Source of the DNA: JBJXHN01 sp046233135
Lineage (GTDB): Bacteria > Pseudomonadota > Alphaproteobacteria > Rhodospirillales > Rhodospirillaceae
Direction: 5' to 3'
Assembly (NCBI GenBank): GCA_046233135.1
Contig: JBJXHN010000004.1
Span: 620,001-684,000, forward strand
Length of the DNA stretch: 64,000 nt
Numbering within the stretch: the first letter of the stretch is position 1; every line of letters begins with the position of its first letter. Made by a program: the position numbers and the translations under genes. The notes under the pieces are model-generated. The model searched no databases. It saw nothing but the letters and a program-made list of their open reading frames with translations, and was not told the origin of the DNA. Below, in pieces: positions 7,397 through 16,710 of this stretch.

Positions 7397-10300
7397 ATGG
7401 GAGCTGCGGCCGATGCCGATGGTCCGCCAGGGGCGGTACGGCAGCCGATGAAGCGGTGGGCATTTTTGTTCCTGCTGCTGGAAGCACTCTCGGGCGCCGT
7501 ACTCGTGGCACAGTACTGGGGCGTCCGCGACCGCGTGCTCGAACAGCATAGCCACGACCTTTCTGTCGCCTGGCGCAGTGCGGTCGAGCGGGCATCGGCC
7601 ATTCAAAACATTCTGCACAAGGAAATCGTCGGCCATCCCTGGGCGGCCGAGGCCCTGGAGCGTGCCGGACAGCGGACGGGGGAGCGGCGCGACGCCATCC
7701 GCACGATCCTGCTGAACCGGGTGGGAGAGGTCTACGACACCCTGTCGGTGAACGGGGTGGAGCAGCTGCAATTCATCACCGGCTCGGGCGAGAGCCTGCT
7801 GCGCTTCCACCGGCCGGAGCTGTACGACGATTCCCTGCTGGATGCCCGCCCCAGCGTCGGGATCGCCCTGCGGGACGGCCGGCGTATCGAAGGCTTCGAG
7901 ACCGGCAAGCTGCTGCAGGCTTATCGGGTGATCTCGCCGATCCGCAAGGAAGGGGTGGTGGTCGGCCTGGTGGAAACGGGCATGACCATCCAGTCCCTGC
8001 GGGCTTCGCTGGACCGGGTGGATCCGGATCGGCGCCATTCCTTCATGCTGCTGGCCCGCACCCTGCTGCCCGACCTTTACCAGAACGACGGCGTGCAGTG
8101 GCAGGCCAGCCCCATGGGGCCGGAATTCGTGGTCGAGGCCCATGGCGCTGAAGCCGAACGGCCCCACGCGGTGCCGTCGGCGGCCACCCTGCTGCCCCTG
8201 GTCGCCGACCGCGCGGCGGTGGAACAGATGCTGCGCCGTGGCCAGCCCTTTGCCGCGACGGCGACCGCGCCAGACGGCAAGGATGTGGTGATCGCCTTCC
8301 AGCCCCTGCGCGAGATCTCCGGCCGTTTGGCGGGGCATGTGGTGACGGTGGCGCTGGAGCCGAGTCTGTCGGAGGCCCGGGCGGAGCTGGCGCGGCATTT
8401 CCTGCTGGCATCTGCCCTGCTGCTGGTGGCGGTGCTGCTGTTTGCCCAGATGCTGTCCAACCGCTGGACCCTGCGCAAGGAACGGTCGGACCTGAAGGCC
8501 ATCACCGATACCATGGTGGAAGGCCTGTATGTGCTGGACGCCGATGCCCGCATCGTCTTCGTCAACCGCCAGGCCGAGCGGCTGCTGGGCTATAGCCGCG
8601 ACGCGTTGCTGGGGGCGGATGCCCATGCCTTGTTCCACAGCCATAGTGCGGATGGCGGTCTGGTGCCCCTGGAAAACTGTCCGATCTACCGGGCGACGGT
8701 GGAGCGGCGGCCCTATCAGGGAGCGGAGGAGTGGTTCTCCCGCAAGGACGGCAGCCGTTTCCCGGTGCAGGTCTACAGCGCCCCCCTGGGGGACGGCGTG
8801 GTCGCCGAGGAAACCGGGATGCTCGACCGCCTGCTCAATCGCCTGGCCGGGCATGGTCCGCACAGGGATCCGGGGCGGGCCAGCGTGGTCACCTTCACCG
8901 ACGTCACCGCCCGCCGCGCCACCGAACAGTCCTTGCGCAAGCTGTCCCAGGCGGTGGAACAGAGCCCGTCGTCAGTGGTCATCACCAGTGCGGACGGCAA
9001 TATCGAATACGTCAATCCGAAGTTCGAGGCGGTGACCGGATACCGGGCCGCAGAAGTGGTGGGGGCCAATCCGCGCATCCTCAAGTCCGGTCACATGGGC
9101 GAAGATCAATATGCCGCCATGTGGCAGGCCCTGAACGAGGGTGGCGAATGGCGGGGCGAGTTCCACAACCGCCGCAAGGACGGCACCATGTATTGGGAAT
9201 ACGGCTCGCTGTCCGCCATCAAGGATGGTCAGGGCAGGGTCACTCATTACCTGGCGGTGAAGGAAGACATCACCGTCCGCAAGCAATACGAGGAACGGCT
9301 GATCCGTCAGGCCAACTACGATGACCTGACCGGCTTGCCCAACCGCACCTTGACCTTCGAGCGGCTGAAGGAGATGGTTGCCGCCGCCGAGCGGCTGAAA
9401 GCGAGCAGCGGCGCCGTTTCCCCGCTGGAGCAGCCCGATCGCATCGGCGTGCTGTTCATCGATCTGGATAACTTCAAGCATATCAACGACAGCCTGGGCC
9501 ATGTGGCGGGGGATCTGCTGCTGACCGCCGTGGCGCGGCGGCTGTCCGGGTGTCTCCGCACCGGCGACACGCTCTCGCGCCAGGGCGGGGACGAATTCCT
9601 GCTGCTGCAGCCCGATCTGTCCGACCCGGCCCGGTCGGAGGAAACGGCGGCCAAGGTGCTGGACGTGTTGCGGTGGCCCTTTGCCATCGACGGGCGGGAG
9701 ATCTTCATCGGCGCCAGCATCGGCATCACGCTGTATCCGGACGACGCCACCGATCCCCACGAGCTGCTGCGCAATGCGGATTCGGCGATGTACACGGCCA
9801 AGGCGGCCGGGCGCATGCTGTCCCGCCGCTTCGTGCCCGAGATGAACCGCCGTGCGGCGCGTCGGCTGGATATGGAATCCCGTTTGCGCCGGGCGCAGGA
9901 GGATGGCGCGCTGGAGGTGCTGTTCCAGCCGCTGGTCAATGCCCGCAGCGGCCGGGTGGTGGGGGCCGAAGCCCTGCTGCGCTGGCACGAGCCGGAATGG
10001 GGGACGGTGTCGCCCGTGGACTTCATCCCCATCGCCGAGGAAACCGGGCTGATCGTGCCCATCGGCGCCTGGGTGCTGGATCAGGCCATCGGCGAAGCGG
10101 CGGCCTGGCGCCGGGAAAACGGCGGGGATTTCCTGGTGGCGGTCAACGTCTCCAGCCGGCAGTTCAAGGGCAACGATCTGGCCCGGCAGGTGGCCGAATC
10201 CCTGGCCCGACACGGCCTGCCGTCCGACGGGTTGGAGCTGGAGCTGACCGAAAGTCTGCTGCTGGATCCCACCGACGAGATCACCGGCGCCCTGAATACT

Positions 10301-10642
10301 CTGTCGAGCATGGGCATCAAGCTGAGCATCGATGACTTCGGGACCGGCTATTCGGCCCTGGGGTATCTGAAGAAGTTCCCCTTCGACGTGCTGAAGATCG
10401 ATCGTACCTTCATCCAGGGGGTCATCGACGATGCCGAAGACGCGGCTCTGGCCCGGGCCATTGTGGCCATGGCCCACGGCCTGGGTCTGACGGTTATTGC
10501 CGAGGGTGTGGAAACTCCCGACCAGCACGCCTTTGCCCGGGACGAAGGCTGCGACCTGCTGCAGGGATATTATTTTGGCCGGCCGATGTCCGCCGCCGCC
10601 CTGCGGTCCCGGCTGGCGGAGGAGGTGCTGGCGACGGGGTGA
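7397..10642 (+). CDS. Membrane Cache-PAS-PAS-GGDEF-EAL protein (c-di-GMP turnover)
   Basis: About 1081 residues. One membrane helix (WAFLFLLLEALSGAVLVAQYW), a roughly 290-residue periplasmic Cache-like sensor, a second helix (FLLASALLLVAVLLFAQML), then two PAS domains (LKAITDTMVEGLYVLDADA and VVITSADGNIEYVNPKFEAVTGY), a GGDEF domain and an EAL domain. GGDEF is intact (730-734), and an RxxD inhibition site (RTGD) sits five residues before it. The EAL domain keeps EAL (about 858), the Asn of VAVNVSSRQF, ELTES, DDFGTGYS, KIDRTF and EGVET, so both cyclase and phosphodiesterase could be active. GTG 7370 and ATG 7448 are alternative starts. It probably adjusts c-di-GMP in response to a periplasmic ligand. 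Confidence 0.9.
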   Translation: MGAAADADGPPGAVRQPMKRWAFLFLLLEALSGAVLVAQYWGVRDRVLEQHSHDLSVAWRSAVERASAIQNILHKEIVGHPWAAEALERAGQRTGERRDAIRTILLNRVGEVYDTLSVNGVEQLQFITGSGESLLRFHRPELYDDSLLDARPSVGIALRDGRRIEGFETGKLLQAYRVISPIRKEGVVVGLVETGMTIQSLRASLDRVDPDRRHSFMLLARTLLPDLYQNDGVQWQASPMGPEFVVEAHGAEAERPHAVPSAATLLPLVADRAAVEQMLRRGQPFAATATAPDGKDVVIAFQPLREISGRLAGHVVTVALEPSLSEARAELARHFLLASALLLVAVLLFAQMLSNRWTLRKERSDLKAITDTMVEGLYVLDADARIVFVNRQAERLLGYSRDALLGADAHALFHSHSADGGLVPLENCPIYRATVERRPYQGAEEWFSRKDGSRFPVQVYSAPLGDGVVAEETGMLDRLLNRLAGHGPHRDPGRASVVTFTDVTARRATEQSLRKLSQAVEQSPSSVVITSADGNIEYVNPKFEAVTGYRAAEVVGANPRILKSGHMGEDQYAAMWQALNEGGEWRGEFHNRRKDGTMYWEYGSLSAIKDGQGRVTHYLAVKEDITVRKQYEERLIRQANYDDLTGLPNRTLTFERLKEMVAAAERLKASSGAVSPLEQPDRIGVLFIDLDNFKHINDSLGHVAGDLLLTAVARRLSGCLRTGDTLSRQGGDEFLLLQPDLSDPARSEETAAKVLDVLRWPFAIDGREIFIGASIGITLYPDDATDPHELLRNADSAMYTAKAAGRMLSRRFVPEMNRRAARRLDMESRLRRAQEDGALEVLFQPLVNARSGRVVGAEALLRWHEPEWGTVSPVDFIPIAEETGLIVPIGAWVLDQAIGEAAAWRRENGGDFLVAVNVSSRQFKGNDLARQVAESLARHGLPSDGLELELTESLLLDPTDEITGALNTLSSMGIKLSIDDFGTGYSALGYLKKFPFDVLKIDRTFIQGVIDDAEDAALARAIVAMAHGLGLTVIAEGVETPDQHAFARDEGCDLLQGYYFGRPMSAAALRSRLAEEVLATG

Positions 10643-10820
10643 AGTCTGGTTTACCTTCGCCTATTGCGTGAAGCATATTCTATCCTTTTTTCCAGATCGG
10701 GTTCTGGAATCTTGCCTGACGGCGATTCCCGTATCATTCTGATAGAGGTCCGCAACTCGGAATTCTGTGGAACCTTGATCGCTGATCCGGGGTGCTGACC
10801 GTTCCTTAGGAGTAGCCGCA

Positions 10821-11039
10821 ATGCCCAAGAAACTGCCCGTCACCACCGGAGACCGGTTCGTGAAGGCGGGAAACCCGCCGTCCCACTGGACGGTCGACCG
10901 CACGCTCGAATACCCGGACATCCCGCCCCATGTGCGTCTGGTCGAACAGGGGGGGAACCACCGCACCATTACCGTGGCCCTCTCCGCCCTGCTGGATCAA
11001 CGGTCCTACCGCCCGATGGCCGCCGCGCCGCCGCACTGA
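10821..11039 (+). CDS. Small conserved-looking protein of unknown function
   Basis: A 72-residue soluble protein, with a strong ribosome site TAGGAG eight bases before ATG 10821. The sequence is polar with several aromatic and proline residues (KAGNPPSHWTVDRTLEYPDIPPHVRLVEQG) and no membrane helix or known motif that I recognise. Codon use and the ribosome site make it a credible gene. It stands alone after the GGDEF-EAL gene. No function is proposed. Confidence 0.6.
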   Translation: MPKKLPVTTGDRFVKAGNPPSHWTVDRTLEYPDIPPHVRLVEQGGNHRTITVALSALLDQRSYRPMAAAPPH

Positions 11040-11301
11040 CAGGCCGCAGCCCTTGCAGCTTCCCCCGGGAACGTCTGCGAAAAAGGGATTTTTGCCGGAT
11101 AGGCGTCGCCGGAGTTGCTTCAGCGCAAAAGCCTGCTTAGGTTAAGAGACGGGAAAACGATTCCATCCGTGTCGAGGGACGTTGTCAAAGGGACGCTCGC
11201 TGAAATGCGACGTCCCGGTGCCGAAGGGCCGGCGTCGGCGGATGGGGTTTACGGTGTCCCCGGTAGCGGGGACCAAAACTTTGCCGAGGGAGAACACCAT
11301 T

Positions 11302-11439
11302 ATGGCTGCTCACCTGCTCGACCTTGCCATGGCTGCCGCTGCCGGCGGGGCCGTCGTTTTGATCGCCTTGCAAGCGGCCAAGGCTGCTCGCGAAGCCGAA
11401 CGGTCCAAGGTTCGGGTGCCCGCGCGCCGACGACGCTGA
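11302..11439 (+). CDS. Possible 45-residue single-pass membrane protein
   Basis: The stretch reads MAAHLLDLAMAAAAGGAVV, continues hydrophobic to LIALQ, then becomes strongly basic (AAREAERSKVRVPARRRR). This is one helix with a positive cytoplasmic tail. GAGGGAG lies about ten bases before the ATG. The frame is open further upstream to 11182, but those residues look random. It may be a small membrane peptide; the evidence is only the ribosome site and the helix-plus-tail design. Confidence 0.35.
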   Translation: MAAHLLDLAMAAAAGGAVVLIALQAAKAAREAERSKVRVPARRRR

Positions 11440-11596
11440 GCGTCTTCTCTCCTCTTTTCCTTCCCATCCCCCACCGATTCTATTCGCCGGAATGCGATCC
11501 CGCCGATAGGCCGACGGGCATGTTTCTCTTCCGACATGCCGAGGCGTCCGACGGGTGCCAGTCGGCATCTCATTTCATATTGCCATATTCCATATA

Positions 11597-11625
11597 TTGA
11601 CACTTCCCGGCTTCCTGGGTATATC
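11597..11625 (+). promoter_or_regulatory. Sigma70-type promoter upstream of the MBOAT gene
   Basis: TTGACA (11597-11602) is a perfect -35 hexamer, followed after exactly 17 bases by TATATC (11620-11625), a good -10. The region is AT-rich compared with the rest of the window and lies about 65 bases before the start codon at 11690. Confidence 0.6.
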
Positions 11626-11689
11626 GCAATATCTCCAGGAGTTTTATTGTGCGTTTAGGTTTGCGTGCATTTGCATGTAGAGGAAGTCT

Positions 11690-13123
11690 ATGCTTTTTAC
11701 TTCGCCAGTATTTTTAAGTTTTTTTCTGCCGCTGACCCTGGCTGCTTATTTTTTGCTGCCCTTCAGGAGCTTTACGCTGCTTGTCCTGAGCCTGGCCTTC
11801 TATGCCTGGGGCGAGCCAATCATGGTCTCGCTTCTGATTTTTGTGATTTTCATAAATTATATCATGGGTTTGGCGATCGAAGGGGATGCGAAGCGCCGGA
11901 GGGCTTGGCTTACCCTGGGGATCGTGATCGATGTCTCGATTCTCGTCGTCTTCAAGTATACGGGCTTCCTGCTATCCAACCTCAACGCGGTGATCCAACC
12001 CCACGGCTTCACGCCGGTAGCCATTCCGGACATCGTGCTGCCGCTCGGGGTTTCCTTTTTCACCTTCCAGGCGATCAGCTATCTAGTCGACATCTACCGG
12101 GGCGAGGTTCGGGCCGAGTCCAATCTGTTGCGCATGGGCGTGTTCAAGGCCTTCTTCCCCCAGCTCATTGCCGGGCCGATCGTGCGTTACAAGGAAATTG
12201 CCGGTGATCTCAGGGACCGGTCAATCCACCTTGATGACTTCTCGGCCGGGACGGAGCGCTTCGTGATCGGTCTGGCCAAGAAGCTGCTGATCGCCGACCC
12301 GCTTTCCATTCCGGTTGACCGAATCTTCGCGATGCCCACGGATGATCTGTCCAGTCCGGTCGCCTGGATCGGCATCATTTCGTTCGGGCTGCAGATCTAT
12401 TTCGACTTTTCCGCTTATTCAGATATGGCGATCGGTCTCGCCAGAATGTTTGGTTTCCATTTTCCGGAAAACTTCAACATGCCCTACTCGGCGCTCAGCG
12501 TCAGGGATTTCTGGCACCGCTGGCATATGACGCTGTCACGATGGTTTCGCGACTATCTGTATATTCCGCTGGGTGGCAGCCGGCATGGTGCGGCGCGGAC
12601 GATCCTGAACCTGTGGATCGTCTTTGCCACGACCGGGCTGTGGCATGGGGCAAACTGGACCTTCCTTCTATGGGGCTTATGGCATGGCGCCCTTCTGACC
12701 CTGGAGCGAACCCGGCTCGGGGATGCGCTTGACCGGGCTCCGGCCCTGGTCAGGCACGGGTATACCATTTTCGTCGTTCTGCTCGGCTGGGTGTGGTTTC
12801 GGGCGACCGGCTTCGGCCATGCCACTGGCTACTTCGATGCGCTTTTCTTCGGCGGATTTGGTGGCTGGGCGATCCTCTACGATTTGTACAATCCCTATCT
12901 GCTGATGGCCTTGATCGTTGGCGGTATCCTGGCGACCGGGGCCTATCCGGATCCGAAACTGCTGATCGGGCATCGCCGGACCGACGGTGCCGGTCATGAC
13001 GGTTTGGTGGCCAACGGGGTCCAGGCGACGGCACGGAATGTGATGCTGCTGGCTGTCGCGGCGGCATCGCTCTGTGCGGCGGCGGCCAGCACCTTGCAGG
13101 CCTTCCTCTATTTCCGGTTCTGA
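11690..13123 (+). CDS. MBOAT family O-acyltransferase, AlgI-like
   Basis: A 477-residue polytopic membrane protein that probably passes acyl groups across the membrane for O-acetylation of an exported polysaccharide. It has the AlgI pattern: FTSPVFLSFFLPLTLAAYF at the N-terminus, LPLGVSFFTFQAISYLVDIYRG, FPQLIAGPIVRYKEI, FWHRWHMTLSRWFRDYLYIPLGGSR and the catalytic-histidine segment TGLWHGANWTFLLWGLWHG. GAGGAAG precedes the ATG. The first ~500 bases are AT-richer than flanking genes, which may hint at horizontal origin. The next gene, five bases downstream, encodes the periplasmic AlgJ/AlgX-like partner. Confidence 0.92.
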   Translation: MLFTSPVFLSFFLPLTLAAYFLLPFRSFTLLVLSLAFYAWGEPIMVSLLIFVIFINYIMGLAIEGDAKRRRAWLTLGIVIDVSILVVFKYTGFLLSNLNAVIQPHGFTPVAIPDIVLPLGVSFFTFQAISYLVDIYRGEVRAESNLLRMGVFKAFFPQLIAGPIVRYKEIAGDLRDRSIHLDDFSAGTERFVIGLAKKLLIADPLSIPVDRIFAMPTDDLSSPVAWIGIISFGLQIYFDFSAYSDMAIGLARMFGFHFPENFNMPYSALSVRDFWHRWHMTLSRWFRDYLYIPLGGSRHGAARTILNLWIVFATTGLWHGANWTFLLWGLWHGALLTLERTRLGDALDRAPALVRHGYTIFVVLLGWVWFRATGFGHATGYFDALFFGGFGGWAILYDLYNPYLLMALIVGGILATGAYPDPKLLIGHRRTDGAGHDGLVANGVQATARNVMLLAVAAASLCAAAASTLQAFLYFRF

Positions 13124-13127
13124 TGCG

Positions 13128-14291
13128 ATGTGTTTTCTGAATAAACTGATCCTGCCGGTGGTTCTGCTGGTCGCATTGACCGCCAATGGCGTGCTGACCC
13201 TGGCGGGCTGGCAGGCCCCGTCCGCCCTGGATGAAAACAGGTCAATGGCCTCGCAGCCACAGTGGTCTTCGGACCTGAATGCCTATGTGCGGGGGCTGGA
13301 TGCATGGATTACCGACACCTTTGCCTTCCGGAAGCCCCTGGTCGAGGCGTTCAACAAGACGCTTTACACGAGGTTCGAGTCGACCTTTGCCCCCAATGTC
13401 CTGATCGGCGAGGAGCCGTGGATTTTCGGCGCCGCGTTTGATCAGCAGGGATCCCTGGCGCCAAGAACGCTTTCGCCGGACTATCTGGCCAAGGTCCGGG
13501 AAACCCTGATCGCCCGAAAGGCCTGGCTGAAGGCCCGGGGCATTGACATGCTCGTCATGTTCTTTCCGACAAAGGAGAAGATATACGGCAATCGCTTTCT
13601 GCCGGAGCGCTGGCACTTCGACGAGACCCTGAGGAGCGAGGCCGAGCAGGTCTACGACGTGCTGAAGGACGTCATGCCGGACAGCATCGTGTCGATCCGC
13701 CAGGCTCTGGCCGACGCCTCCGAAACGCAAGAGGTCTACTACCACACCGACTCCCATGCGACACAGTACGGCAGCTTCGTGGCCTACGAACAGCTGGCCG
13801 CCCATCTGCGCCGCTATTTCCCCGACAAGGCCGCGGCCGATTATCCGGCTTATACCTTGAAGCTGGATGCTCTGGAGCCTACCGCCTACGGTCGGTTGAT
13901 GGGGATTCCCTTCCGTGATTTCAGTCTGGTTCCGCTTCCCGACGAGGGGTATCGGGCCGTGTCGTCCGGGCCTGTTCCGGCGGCCGAATTCATTCCGGCG
14001 GGGGCAAGTGTGGAATATCGCCGCAATGACCAGGCCAATGATGTTCGGTTGGTTGTGGTCGGGGACTCGTTCACGGGCCGGATGGTCAATATTTTCGGCG
14101 AGGTCTTCGGCGAATCTGTGACCCTGGCCATGAACCACACGGCCAACCGGCCCGAAGACAGATTTCCCTATGCCTTCCTCGATGCCTATCGTCCCGACCT
14201 GGTGGTGATGATCTACGTCGAATCCCGGTTGCTGGAGTGTTCCCAAGACTGCGGGCAGTTCCCGCTGGGGTATCCGCAGGACCGCCCCTGA
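13128..14291 (+). CDS. AlgJ/AlgX-like SGNH O-acetyltransferase protein
   Basis: A 387-residue protein with an N-terminal membrane anchor or uncleaved signal (LNKLILPVVLLVALTANGVL) and a periplasmic SGNH-like domain. Catalytic-type motifs are YYHTDSHATQYGS (Asp and His, as in the DSHW motif of AlgJ/AlgX) and VVVGDSFTGRM (GDS serine). Such proteins take acetyl groups delivered by an AlgI-type MBOAT and put them on a polysaccharide. The start four bases after the MBOAT stop shows coupling. No alginate or other polymerase genes are nearby, so the polymer is unknown. Confidence 0.85.
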   Translation: MCFLNKLILPVVLLVALTANGVLTLAGWQAPSALDENRSMASQPQWSSDLNAYVRGLDAWITDTFAFRKPLVEAFNKTLYTRFESTFAPNVLIGEEPWIFGAAFDQQGSLAPRTLSPDYLAKVRETLIARKAWLKARGIDMLVMFFPTKEKIYGNRFLPERWHFDETLRSEAEQVYDVLKDVMPDSIVSIRQALADASETQEVYYHTDSHATQYGSFVAYEQLAAHLRRYFPDKAAADYPAYTLKLDALEPTAYGRLMGIPFRDFSLVPLPDEGYRAVSSGPVPAAEFIPAGASVEYRRNDQANDVRLVVVGDSFTGRMVNIFGEVFGESVTLAMNHTANRPEDRFPYAFLDAYRPDLVVMIYVESRLLECSQDCGQFPLGYPQDRP

Positions 14292-14341
14292 CATCGAACA
14301 ACGAAATGGTTGCGGCAGACGTTCCGGAAACATCATACGAT

Positions 14342-14375
14342 AAAAGCGCCGCCGCGGTCGCGGACAGCGCTTTTT
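14342..14375. terminator. Convergent hairpin terminator
   Basis: AAAAGCGC (14342-14349) pairs with GCGCTTTT (14367-14374) around an inner CCGCG/CGCGG stem. Runs of A on one side and T on the other let it act for both the AlgJ-like gene (plus) and the gene at 14404-14892 (minus). Confidence 0.7.
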
Positions 14376-14403
14376 CAAGGTAGCTGTCGTCCTGGTGGGG
14401 GGA

Positions 14404-14892
14404 TTACACCCCGACGGAGCGCAGAGGCGGCCGGCTGGTGGTGCCGACCGACGCGGTCAGGCCGGTGACCGGCAGCATTTCGCCGGCAACGGCGTCCTTC
14501 ACCGCCTGGAACGCCAGTTCCACTTCTTCGATCCGTTCCCGCATCCAGCGCAGTTCCTGGGCGTCGGCCTTGGTGGGCGGCTGGCGGTTGCTGGCAGCGG
14601 CCAGGGCCATGGCAACGTAGCGGGCTTTCATGTGGGCGATGTTGCGGGCCATGTCGACGATCTCGGTGGCGTCCACTTCACCGACCCAGCGGCCGAGCGC
14701 GGCGCGGGTCTGGTCATCCATCACCTGGGCCAGATGGCGGGTGAACTGGGTGGTGGTCAGACCCTGCCCGCCGCCGGGGCCGCCGCGCCCGTCGTCCTCG
14801 TTGGACACAACGCATTCGGGCCGCTGCGTTCCCTGGCGGGCACGCAGGGTGGGGTCGCGATGGTCGGCGTCACGGGGCGGGCGCTGCGGCAT
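14404..14892 (-). CDS. Hypothetical cytoplasmic protein
   Basis: A 162-residue protein with no signal peptide or membrane helix. The first ~50 residues are polar and probably disordered (many Arg, Asp, Gly); the middle is predicted helical (TRHLAQVMDDQTRAALGRWV, TEIVDMARNIAHMKARYVAMAL, AQELRWMRERIEEVELAFQAVKDAV). CAGGAG precedes the chosen ATG at 14892, which favours it over an upstream start. I recognise no family. Confidence 0.65.
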   Translation of the reverse strand: MPQRPPRDADHRDPTLRARQGTQRPECVVSNEDDGRGGPGGGQGLTTTQFTRHLAQVMDDQTRAALGRWVGEVDATEIVDMARNIAHMKARYVAMALAAASNRQPPTKADAQELRWMRERIEEVELAFQAVKDAVAGEMLPVTGLTASVGTTSRPPLRSVGV

Positions 14893-15337
14893 GGGGTCGC
14901 TCCTGTCTAAAGGGCTTCCGGCGGGCGGAATGCGTCGTTGGGCGAGCATAAGCAATTGGTGGGCCAAAGTCTAACAGACCGGAATTGCGCGATTTTCCAT
15001 CGAGCGGATTCGAGCGCCCGGCGAATTTGACCGGTTCCCCCGGCAAATTCTGCCTTGTCTTTTCCTGAGAACGCTTATGCATTGCCTGCATGCCTTGAAA
15101 AGGGTAGGGGTGAGCCCCACGTGTGCCGAACTCGCTGCAATTTCGAAGTTTTTTCGCGGTTGCACACAGCTGAAGAATGGGGAGGGCAGGTGCCGCCGGG
15201 GCTCCCCGGCCCGTAACGAAGAGGCCCGGCACGACGGGGAAGCGGCAGAGGGGGGAAACGCCTCGGCTGGTACGGCGTGCACGGGTCCGGATTTCGCGGG
15301 CGGTACCGAACGACTGAAAAAACGGGAAACGGACATC
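14893..15337. other. Divergent intergenic region upstream of TRAP genes
   Basis: No credible gene lies here. The region must carry promoters for the minus-strand gene and for dctP. An imperfect dyad GTGTGC (15121-15126) / GCACAC (15162-15167) encloses a T-rich centre and an inner TGCAA/TTGCA pair, and may be a regulator site or leader hairpin. No clear -35/-10 pair was found. Confidence 0.4.
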
Positions 15338-16393
15338 ATGATGAAATTCGCGACGAAAATGGCCCTGGCCGCCGGTACCCTGGGCTTCGCCTTGGCCGCC
15401 GGCCTGCCATCGTCGGCCAAGGCGGAAGACGTGCGCTGGAAGATGGCGAGCACCTATCCGGGCTCGCTGACCCAGCTGGGCACGCTGGGCAAGCGTATCG
15501 AGGAACAGGCCGCGCGGGTGAGCGGTGGGGAAATCACCATCAAGTTCTACGAACCCAATGCCCTGGTGCCGCCGCTGGAGGTGTTCGATGCCGTGTCCAC
15601 CGGCGCCATCCAGGCCGCCTGGTCCACGCCGGGCTATTGGGCGGGCAAGGTGCCGTCCCTGCAGCTGTTCGCCGCCGTGCCGTTCGGCCCGCGCGCCGGG
15701 GAGTACATGGCCTGGTACTACTTCGGTGGCGGCAAGGAGATGTTCGAGGAGATCTACCACAAGAACAACATCCACAGCATCATGTGCGGTCTGATCGCCC
15801 CGGAAGCCTCCGGCTGGTTCCGCAAGGAAATCAACAGCCCCGAGGATCTGAAGGGCCTGAAGATGCGCTTCTTCGGCCTGGGTGCGAAGGTGATGGAAAA
15901 GATGGGTGTGTCGACCCAGCTGCTGGCCGGAGGCGACATCTTCCCGGCCCTGGAGCTCGGCACCATTGACGCCACCGAATTCTCCATGCCGGCGATCGAC
16001 CTGAATCTGGGCTTCTATCAGGTGGCCAAGCACTACTACCTGCCTGGCTGGCATCAGCAGTCCACCTTTTTCGATCTGATGATCAATCTGGATGAGTGGA
16101 ACGGGCTGTCCGACACCCACAAGGCCCAGATCGAAATCATGTGCGGTGACAACGTCCGCCATGGTGTCGCTGAAGGGGAAGCGATCCAGTTCTCCGCCCT
16201 GAAGGAGCTGGAATCCAAGGGGGTGACCATCCACGAGTGGCCGCCGGAAATGCTTGATGCTCTGCACAAGGCCTGGGATGAAGTGGCTGCGGAACAGTCG
16301 GCTGCCGATCCCGATTTCGCGCGGGTATGGGAATCCCTCACCGCCTTCCGTGAAGACTACGCCCCCTGGGGTCGGATGGGTTACCTGAAGTAG
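15338..16393 (+). CDS. TRAP transporter substrate-binding protein, TakP-like (DctP)
   Basis: A 351-residue periplasmic binding protein with a Sec signal (KFATKMALAAGTLGFALAAGLPSSAKA). The sequence VRWKMASTYPGSLTQLG, LKGLKMRFFGLGAKVMEKMG, LAGGDIFPALELGTIDATEFSMP and YYLPGWHQ is typical of the TakP subgroup of TRAP proteins, known to bind 2-oxo acids such as pyruvate, or lactate relatives. The two ATGs at 15338 and 15341 are both possible. It heads a dctP-dctQ-dctM transport operon. The ligand class is inferred from family resemblance. Confidence 0.88.
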   Translation: MMKFATKMALAAGTLGFALAAGLPSSAKAEDVRWKMASTYPGSLTQLGTLGKRIEEQAARVSGGEITIKFYEPNALVPPLEVFDAVSTGAIQAAWSTPGYWAGKVPSLQLFAAVPFGPRAGEYMAWYYFGGGKEMFEEIYHKNNIHSIMCGLIAPEASGWFRKEINSPEDLKGLKMRFFGLGAKVMEKMGVSTQLLAGGDIFPALELGTIDATEFSMPAIDLNLGFYQVAKHYYLPGWHQQSTFFDLMINLDEWNGLSDTHKAQIEIMCGDNVRHGVAEGEAIQFSALKELESKGVTIHEWPPEMLDALHKAWDEVAAEQSAADPDFARVWESLTAFREDYAPWGRMGYLK

Positions 16394-16520
16394 AGGTCGG
16401 CCGGATCGGGGCACCAGACCGGGACTGGGGCTTGACCCTCGGGCCGAGTGTCCGGGGGGCCGCAATGACGGGACCGGATCGCCTTGCCGGGCGGTCCGGT
16501 CCTCGCCCGTTCCCCCCCAC

Positions 16521-16632
16521 CTAGATCAAACCGCGTCGTATCGGAATCGATTTGATGCAGATAATTTGATCTAGAATCTCATAATTAGAGTATCAGGTGG
16601 CCGGAAAACCGGTTTCCCCTTTTACGCCTGAT
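16521..16632. repeat. 54-bp CTAGATCAAA dyad element with CCGGAAAACCGG tail, copy 1
   Basis: CTAGATCAAA (16521-16530) and TTTGATCTAG (16565-16574) are perfect 10-bp inverted arms spanning 54 bp. A shared ATCGATTT lies in the middle. After it, ATCAGG (16592-16597) and CCTGAT (16627-16632) enclose CCGGAAAACCGGTT (16601-16614). The same plan recurs at 30497-30657 with an identical 54-bp arm-to-arm length. It lies between dctP and dctQ here. Confidence 0.75.
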
Positions 16633-16710
16633 CCTTTAACAGATCCCCGGCAGGCCAACTGGCGCCGTTGCCTTCCGCGCCCCCGGCCTGCAGTTTCGAG
16701 GAACCGGACC

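Noticed and set aside
16521..16574. CTAGATCAAA/TTTGATCTAG arms as two FNR/FixK boxes
   Set aside because: Each arm has only one intact half site, and copy 2 is between convergent genes where a promoter site makes little sense. A repeat element explains both copies better, though weak regulator binding is not excluded.
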